Under the pieces are notes generated by a model. The model was not told the origin of the DNA. It made no database searches and saw nothing but the letters and a program-made list of their open reading frames with translations. Shown here piece after piece: positions 59,347 to 64,000 of a stretch of DNA of 64,000 bases. The position numbers and the translations under genes were made by a program. The stretch is from Gammaproteobacteria bacterium (lineage in GTDB: Bacteria; Pseudomonadota; Gammaproteobacteria; Arenicellales; Poriferihabitantaceae): assembly GCA_030432755.1 (NCBI GenBank), contig JAUILZ010000007.1, positions 1 to 64,000 of the forward strand, in the 5' to 3' direction. Each line of letters opens with the position of its first letter. The stretch's first letter is position 1.

Positions 59347-60254
59347 AGCTTCGCGCCACCGATCTCATCATCGTCAGTGGCCTGTCCGGTTCGGGCAAGA
59401 GCGTGGCGCTGCAATCCCTCGAGGACGTCGGCTACTACTGCGTCGACAACCTGCCCGCGGTGCTCCTGCCGCAGTTCAACAGCTACCTGCCAGACCATAC
59501 ATCCGGAGGCGATCACGAGATCGCCGGCGCGGCGGTGAGCATCGACGCGCGCAACAACCGCTTCCTCGCCGAGCTCGATCACACCCTGGAGGAACTGGAA
59601 AGCAAGGGCCGCGCCTGCCGCATTCTCTACCTCGAGGCGGAGGAGCAGAAGCTCGTGCGGCGCTACAGCGAGACCCGGCGCAAACACCCGCTGACGGACG
59701 ATTCCACGCCCCTGGTGGAAGGCATCCGGCGCGAGCGGGAGTTGCTGCAGCCGCTCAATGATCGCGCGGAAAAGGTCATCGACACCACCGACACCACGCC
59801 CCACGAGTTGCGCGCGCTGGTGCGCGACTTCGCTGGCGGCTCCAGCGTCAGTGGACCGCTGCTTCTGTTCGAGTCCTTCGGCTTCAAGCATGGCTCGCCG
59901 CGCGAGGCGGATTTCATCTTTGACGTGCGCTGCCTGCCCAATCCGCACTGGGAGGAGTCGCTGCGAAGCAGCACCGGTCTCGACGCCGAGGTGCAGGAAT
60001 TTCTCGAGGCGCAGCCCATGGTGGTGGAGATGACCGCGGAGATATTCAGCTTCCTGTGGAAATGGTTGCCCGGCTTCGCCAGCGAGAACCGGAGCTACAT
60101 CACCGTGGCGGTGGGCTGCACCGGCGGCCAGCACCGCTCGGTGTATATCTGCGAGCAACTGGTGCGGCGCTTCAGGGACCGGGAGTTCAACGCCCAGGTG
60201 CGCCATCGCCAGCTGAAACAACAGGACCCTTCGGAACTACCCGCGAAGTCATGA
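59343..60254 (+). CDS. rapZ: RNase adapter protein RapZ
   Basis: A 303-residue P-loop protein. Walker A VSGLSGSGKSVAL, Walker B-like YCVDNLP, and C-terminal GCTGGQHRSVYICEQL typical of the RNA-binding/GlcN6P-sensing domain. In E. coli it presents the sRNA GlmZ to RNase E and so tunes amino-sugar synthesis. Starts ATGA-overlapped with hprK and ends overlapping HPr. Confidence 0.95.
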   Translation: MKLRATDLIIVSGLSGSGKSVALQSLEDVGYYCVDNLPAVLLPQFNSYLPDHTSGGDHEIAGAAVSIDARNNRFLAELDHTLEELESKGRACRILYLEAEEQKLVRRYSETRRKHPLTDDSTPLVEGIRRERELLQPLNDRAEKVIDTTDTTPHELRALVRDFAGGSSVSGPLLLFESFGFKHGSPREADFIFDVRCLPNPHWEESLRSSTGLDAEVQEFLEAQPMVVEMTAEIFSFLWKWLPGFASENRSYITVAVGCTGGQHRSVYICEQLVRRFRDREFNAQVRHRQLKQQDPSELPAKS

Positions 60255-60520
60255 TCGAAACAGTCGTTCCCGTGGTCAACAAGCTGGGCCTGCATGCCCG
60301 CGCGGCCTCCAAGCTGGTCAAGCTCTGCGGTGGCTACGAGAGCAGCATCAAGCTTTCCGCCAATGGCCAGGTCGTGGATGGCAAAAGCATCATGGGCATC
60401 CTCATGCTCGCCGCCACGCAGGGCACCGAACTGACTCTCAAGGTCGACGGACCGGACGAGGCCGCTGCCAGCGCGGCAATCGGAGCGCTGTTCGCCGACT
60501 GTTTCGGGGAAGGCGAATGA
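60251..60520 (+). CDS. ptsO: Phosphocarrier protein HPr (NPr type)
   Basis: An 89-residue HPr. Active-site H15 (NKLGLHARAASKL) takes phosphate from enzyme I; S46 (GKSIMGILML) is the HprK target, so both control sites are present. Overlaps rapZ by ATGA. Enzyme I lies 28 bases downstream. Confidence 0.94.
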   Translation: MIETVVPVVNKLGLHARAASKLVKLCGGYESSIKLSANGQVVDGKSIMGILMLAATQGTELTLKVDGPDEAAASAAIGALFADCFGEGE

Positions 60521-60548
60521 ATCGTAGCGACCCGGCGGCGCTCCCCTG

Positions 60549-62279
60549 ATGCTGGCCCTTCACGGCACCGGTGTTGGGCACGGCATCGCCATCGGCAAGG
60601 CGCGGGTCATCAATCGCCCGAACAAGGGGGTAGAACAATACACCGTGGCGGCGGACGCCATCGAGGCGGAACTGGACCGGCTCAGCGGTGGCATTCGCAA
60701 GGCGCGCGAGTCCCTGCTCGACCTGCGACCGCATAGCGGCGAGACTTTGCCCGAAGAGGTTGCCTCTCTGCTCGAGGCGCATGTCACCATGCTCGAGGAT
60801 CCCGCGCTGCTGGACGAGCCGGCGCGCATCGTGCGCGAGCAACGGGTCAACGCCGAGTACGCGCTCTCCGCCTGGGGCCGGCGGATGGAGATCATGTTCA
60901 CCCGTATCCAGGATCCCTACCTGCGCAGCAAGTCGGTGGATATCGGCCAGGTGGTGCAGCGCGTGATCGGCGCGTTGATGGATTCCGCGGAGACCCTGGG
61001 CAGGCAGCCGGAAGGCACCTTCGACGGTGAGATCATCATCGCCGCCGACCTCACGCCCGCGGATACCATCGAGCTCAAGAAACACCGCATCACCGGTTTC
61101 ATCACCAGCCTCGGCGGGCCGATCTCGCATACCGCCATTCTCGCGCGGAGCATGAAGATCCCGGCCATCGTCGGTCTCCATGGCGCGATACGCTTCCTGC
61201 GCACCGGAGACCTGCTGATTCTGGACGGCAAGCGCGGGGTGATCCTCGCGAGCCCGGACCAGAAGGCCCTGGAAGCCTACCAGCGCCGGCGCGAGAAGAT
61301 CGTCCGTCGACACCAGGCGCTGGAGACCCTGCGCGACGCCGACGCGGTCACTCTCGACGGCGCCCCGGTGACGTTGCTGTCCAACGTCGAACTGCCGGAG
61401 GAGGTGGACCTCAGCGTATCCCAGAACGCCGACGGCGTGGGCCTTTACCGGACCGAGTTTCTGTTCATGAACCGCGCAGAACTGCCCAACGAGGAGGAGC
61501 AGTACGTGATCTACAGCGACATCGTCACGCGCAGCCACCGCCCGGTGACGATCCGCACGCTTGACCTCGGCGCGGACAAGCAGGTGGACGGCGGGCGCAC
61601 CAACGACGGGCGCACGATCAACCCGGCCCTCGGGATGCGCGCGCTGCGCCTCTGCCTGCACAATCTCGGGCTGTTCAAGCCCCAGTTGCGCGCGATCTTC
61701 CGCGCCTCCGCCCATGGTCCCACGCGCATGATGGTGCCGATGGTGTCCAACGTGGACGAGCTCAACCAGCTCAGGGTGCTGCTCGACGAGGTACGCAACG
61801 AACTGACCGACCAGGGGCAGGTCTTCGATCCGGCCATGCCGGTGGGCGGAATGATCGAGGTGCCCGCTGCGGCGGTGTCGGCGGATATTTTCGCGCGCAA
61901 GCTCGACTTCCTGTCCATCGGCACCAACGACCTGATCCAGTACACCCTCGCCATCGACCGGGTCGACGACGAGGTCAACTACCTCTACGATCCGCTGCAT
62001 CCCTCCATCCTGCGACTGATCAAGATGGTGATCGACGCCGGCCGCTCCGCGGGCATCCCGGTGTCGATGTGCGGCGAGATGGCGGGTGATCCGGAGTACA
62101 CCCGTATCCTGCTCGCTCTCGGCCTGCGGGAGTTCAGCATGGATCCGGCGTCGCTGCTGGAGGTAAAGCAGCGTGTGCGTATCAGCGACATCGGCCATCT
62201 CGAGTCCCGCCTGCCGGGGATCCTGGGCGCGGTCGAACCCGAGGAATTGCGCGGCCTGGTCCAGCAACTCAATCAATAG
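60549..62279 (+). CDS. ptsI: PTS enzyme I (phosphoenolpyruvate-protein phosphotransferase)
   Basis: A 576-residue enzyme I with no GAF domain, so more like PtsI than PtsP. It autophosphorylates from PEP at H194 (SLGGPISHTAILAR) and transfers to HPr. The PEP-binding C-terminal domain (YRTEFLFMNR, FLSIGTNDLIQYTLA, MCGEMAG) is complete. No EIIB/EIIC sugar permease is nearby, so the PTS here is probably regulatory. Confidence 0.95.
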   Translation: MLALHGTGVGHGIAIGKARVINRPNKGVEQYTVAADAIEAELDRLSGGIRKARESLLDLRPHSGETLPEEVASLLEAHVTMLEDPALLDEPARIVREQRVNAEYALSAWGRRMEIMFTRIQDPYLRSKSVDIGQVVQRVIGALMDSAETLGRQPEGTFDGEIIIAADLTPADTIELKKHRITGFITSLGGPISHTAILARSMKIPAIVGLHGAIRFLRTGDLLILDGKRGVILASPDQKALEAYQRRREKIVRRHQALETLRDADAVTLDGAPVTLLSNVELPEEVDLSVSQNADGVGLYRTEFLFMNRAELPNEEEQYVIYSDIVTRSHRPVTIRTLDLGADKQVDGGRTNDGRTINPALGMRALRLCLHNLGLFKPQLRAIFRASAHGPTRMMVPMVSNVDELNQLRVLLDEVRNELTDQGQVFDPAMPVGGMIEVPAAAVSADIFARKLDFLSIGTNDLIQYTLAIDRVDDEVNYLYDPLHPSILRLIKMVIDAGRSAGIPVSMCGEMAGDPEYTRILLALGLREFSMDPASLLEVKQRVRISDIGHLESRLPGILGAVEPEELRGLVQQLNQ

Positions 62280-62288
62280 GAGCAATTC

Positions 62289-62648
62289 GTGGCAAACAGT
62301 GGCAATCAGGGCGTGGTGCGCCTGGTCAAGGCTCTGGGTTACTCGTGGAAAGGCTTCATCGCGGCCTGGCGCAACGAGGAGGCATTCCGCCAGGAAGCCG
62401 TCGCCTGCCTGGTATTGCTGCCGCTCGCGCTGTGGCTCGGCGACAATGGCGTCGAGCGTGCCCTGCTGGTGTTGACCGCGTTGCTCGTGCCCCTCGTGGA
62501 ACTGATGAACTCCGCGATCGAGGCGGTGGTGGATCGGGTCGGGGTGGAAAAGCACACCCTCAGCGGCCGCGCCAAGGACATGGGTTCCGCCGCGGTGTTT
62601 GTCTCGCTGGTGATATTGGGGTCGGTCTGGGGCCTCGTCCTGTTGTAA
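62289..62648 (+). CDS. dgkA: Diacylglycerol kinase
   Basis: A 119-residue trimeric integral-membrane kinase with an amphipathic N-terminal segment and three membrane helices. The catalytic motif VELMNSAIEAVVDRV and AKDMGSAAVFVSL are conserved. It recycles diacylglycerol from membrane-derived oligosaccharide or lipid A modification. GTG 62289 start. Its end borders a family B repeat. Confidence 0.95.
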   Translation: MANSGNQGVVRLVKALGYSWKGFIAAWRNEEAFRQEAVACLVLLPLALWLGDNGVERALLVLTALLVPLVELMNSAIEAVVDRVGVEKHTLSGRAKDMGSAAVFVSLVILGSVWGLVLL

Positions 62649-62705
62649 CCCGAATATTCCACCAGCCGAAATCGGGCCCGGTTGCAACCTGATGAAATAT
62701 CTCGG
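62648..62705 (-). repeat. Family B dispersed repeat, copy 2 (inverted)
   Basis: ACCCGAATATTCCACCAGCC, an eight-base link, GGGCCCGGTTGCAACCTGAT and GAAATATCTCGG: the reverse complement of 21180-21241 with only a few differences. It directly follows the dgkA stop. Confidence 0.85.
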
Positions 62706-62917
62706 CAATTCATTGCGTAGAGAACCAAAGTCCCAGTCACAGTATGGATTGGGCCCGGGATCGTACCCGGCCCTGACTGGTCCAGGAACATCTGGACTTG
62801 CGCTTCACTCACCCCATAGTCATGGCTATGGGGTTCGCTCCAGCGCGGCGCCCAGCCGCCCCTGGCCTGCGTCAGCATCCGGGATGCTCGTGAAATATCC
62901 GGGTTGACCTGCTCTGG
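62649..62917. other. Intergenic region with repeats and palindromes
   Basis: No gene is supported. It contains family B copy 2 (to 62705), a palindrome CCCCATAG-TCATGG-CTATGGGG (62813-62834) that could terminate transcription, and TCGTGAAATATCCGGGTT (62889-62906), which repeats the outer end of the family B element (TGATGAAATATCTCGG at 62691). The 200 bases between may be a relic inserted with it. Confidence 0.5.
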
Positions 62918-63691
62918 TCAGGTGCGGATACCGTAACCGGTCTTCAGCAACCTGAGATTGATCCAGAACAGCGCGACGGCGAAGGCGATAATGATCGCGT
63001 AGGACAGACCGAGGTCGATATCGGAGATGCCGAGGAATCCGTAGCGGAACCCGTTGATCATGTAGAGGATCGGGTTGCCATGGGAGACGGCCTGCCAGAA
63101 GGGCGGCAGCAGGTTTATGGAGTAGAACACGCCGCCGAGATAGGTAAGCGGGGTAAGGATGAAGGTGGGGACGATGGAGACATCGTCGAACTTGCGTGCG
63201 AACAGGCCGTTGAGGAAACCGCCGAGGGCGAACAGCATCGCGGTCAGCAGGATGACGCTGAGCATCACCGGGAAGCTGTGGACCGTGAGGCCACTGAACA
63301 GCATCGCCACCACCGACACGACCACGCCCACCAGAAGGCCGCGCGCCATGCCGCCGGTCACGTAGCCCAGCAGGATAACCCATTCGGGGGTCGGCGAGAC
63401 CTGGATCTCCTCGATCGAGCGCTGGAACTTGGCACTGAAGAAAGACGAGGACACGTTGGCGTAGGAGTTGGTGATCACCGCCATCAGGATCAGCCCCGGG
63501 ACGATGAAGTCGATGTAGCGGAAGCCCTCCATGTCGCCGATACGCGGTCCGATCAGGTTGCCGAAGATGACGAAGTAAAGCGAGGTTGTGATCACCGGCG
63601 GCAGCAGCGTCTGTTGCCAGATGCGGAGGAAACGCGTCACTTCCTTGGTGACGATGGTGAAATAGGCGATGCGCACCGATTCCGCGCTCAT
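62918..63691 (-). CDS. ABC-2 type transporter permease (YadH-like)
   Basis: A 257-residue inner-membrane permease with six predicted helices and the ABC-2 signature region FALGGFLNGLFARKFDDVS then TPLTYLGGVFYSINLLPPFWQ. It is the export partner of the ATPase encoded upstream and overlaps it by four bases (ATGA). Related to YadH/NodJ type exporters; substrate unknown. Confidence 0.88.
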   Translation of the reverse strand: MSAESVRIAYFTIVTKEVTRFLRIWQQTLLPPVITTSLYFVIFGNLIGPRIGDMEGFRYIDFIVPGLILMAVITNSYANVSSSFFSAKFQRSIEEIQVSPTPEWVILLGYVTGGMARGLLVGVVVSVVAMLFSGLTVHSFPVMLSVILLTAMLFALGGFLNGLFARKFDDVSIVPTFILTPLTYLGGVFYSINLLPPFWQAVSHGNPILYMINGFRYGFLGISDIDLGLSYAIIIAFAVALFWINLRLLKTGYGIRT

Positions 63692-64000
63692 TCCGTGCCC
63701 CTCCTGTCGACCCGGTCGAGGAACAGCTGCTCCAGCCGGTTCGACTTGTTGCGCATGCTCTGCACGCGGATGGCATTGGCATTGAGCTGGCGAAACACCC
63801 CGTTGAGACCCTGCTCCCTGGAGATGTCCACCTCCAGCGTGGTGGGGCCTGTAAGCCGCCAGCGCCCGCGGCCGAACTCTGGCAGCTCGGTGAGCGGGTC
63901 CTCCAGGTCGAGAATGTAGACCTCGCGCTGCAGGGTGGAGAGCAGTTGCCGCGTGCTGGTGTTTTCGACCACCTCACCGGCCTCGATGATCGCGATGTTG
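63688..64000 (-). CDS. ABC transporter ATPase, C-terminal part (YadG-like)
   Basis: Partial gene; the 5' end lies beyond the window. The frame is open to base 64000 and reads NIAIIEAGEVVEN near the edge, a typical end of an ABC ATPase core (after the H-loop), followed by an 85-residue C-terminal domain with LQREVYILDLEDPL and NRLEQLFLDRV. The Walker motifs are therefore outside. Forms an exporter with the downstream permease. Confidence 0.88.
   Translation of the reverse strand, partial: NIAIIEAGEVVENTSTRQLLSTLQREVYILDLEDPLTELPEFGRGRWRLTGPTTLEVDISREQGLNGVFRQLNANAIRVQSMRNKSNRLEQLFLDRVDRRGTE

Noticed and set aside
60438..62708. A 756-codon minus-strand open frame opposite HPr, enzyme I and dgkA.
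   Set aside because: It covers three well-conserved genes in the opposite direction, and part of it is a family B repeat; there is no family likeness.
62339..62878. A 179-codon minus-strand frame spanning dgkA and the repeat.
   Set aside because: It overlaps dgkA in antisense and shares a repeat-derived peptide (SSGCNRARFRLVEYSG) with the unrelated locus near 21200.

Overview
The window looks like chromosome from a GC-rich, probably aquatic gammaproteobacterium. The evidence is the classic gene orders pilMNOPQ-aroKB, petABC-sspAB, kdsD-lptCAB-rpoN-hpf-ptsN, gltBD and hslVU. I see no rRNA, tRNA, phage, intact insertion sequence or CRISPR array. Almost everything is housekeeping or central metabolism. 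The accessory signal lies in dispersed repeats, a few unknown exported proteins and some unusual versions of familiar genes.

Layout. 0-2.6 kb: an HpcH/HpaI (CitE-like) aldolase and an amidase. 2.6-5.7 kb (minus): a MATE exporter, a TrpH-type PHP nuclease and a DUF364/DUF4213 protein, apparently one operon with the amidase. 5.8-8.1 kb: an M24-family protein very like the DMSP lyase DddP, then a membrane-anchored DUF6544-like protein. 8.1-13.7 kb (minus): a complete lower valine pathway (mmsA, acyl-CoA dehydrogenase, enoyl-CoA hydratase, 3-hydroxyisobutyryl-CoA hydrolase, mmsB) behind a good sigma70-type promoter. 13.9-14.8 kb: an exported DUF3500 protein. 14.9-21.0 kb (minus): an AddA/AddB-like helicase-nuclease pair. 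21.2-22.9 kb (minus): an unknown helical protein, pterin carbinolamine dehydratase and an SDR.

23.2-27.1 kb: the cytochrome bc1 operon petABC, with an unusual cytochrome b, followed by sspA-sspB. 27.2-30.9 kb: hslVU, an acyltransferase and rpoH. A perfect CIRCE operator sits on the rpoH promoter, and hslV has a possible sigma32 promoter. 31.0-34.9 kb: an ETHE1/Blh-like metallo-hydrolase (minus), then a Tat-exported gluconate dehydrogenase subunit 3-like protein, a GMC oxidoreductase and an unknown Tat protein. 35.0-37.4 kb (minus): PBP1A. 37.7-44.8 kb: pilMNOPQ and aroKB. 45.1-52.2 kb: gltBD and hemE. 52.4-62.6 kb: a DUF1244 gene, then LPS transport genes (kdsD, lptC, lptA, lptB; no kdsC between them), rpoN, hpf, and a regulatory PTS (ptsN, hprK, rapZ, HPr, enzyme I) and dgkA. 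62.9-64 kb (minus): an ABC-2 exporter whose ATPase runs off the window.

Genes that work together: the valine genes form one catabolic route; RpoH, HslUV and SspB (with ClpXP) form a proteostasis group; EI, HPr, EIIA and HprK form a phosphorelay without sugar permeases here, ending in RapZ and nitrogen control next to rpoN and gltBD. Two dispersed repeat families occupy gene borders: family A (near 118, 20971 and 52244) and family B (near 21180, and inverted near 62648).
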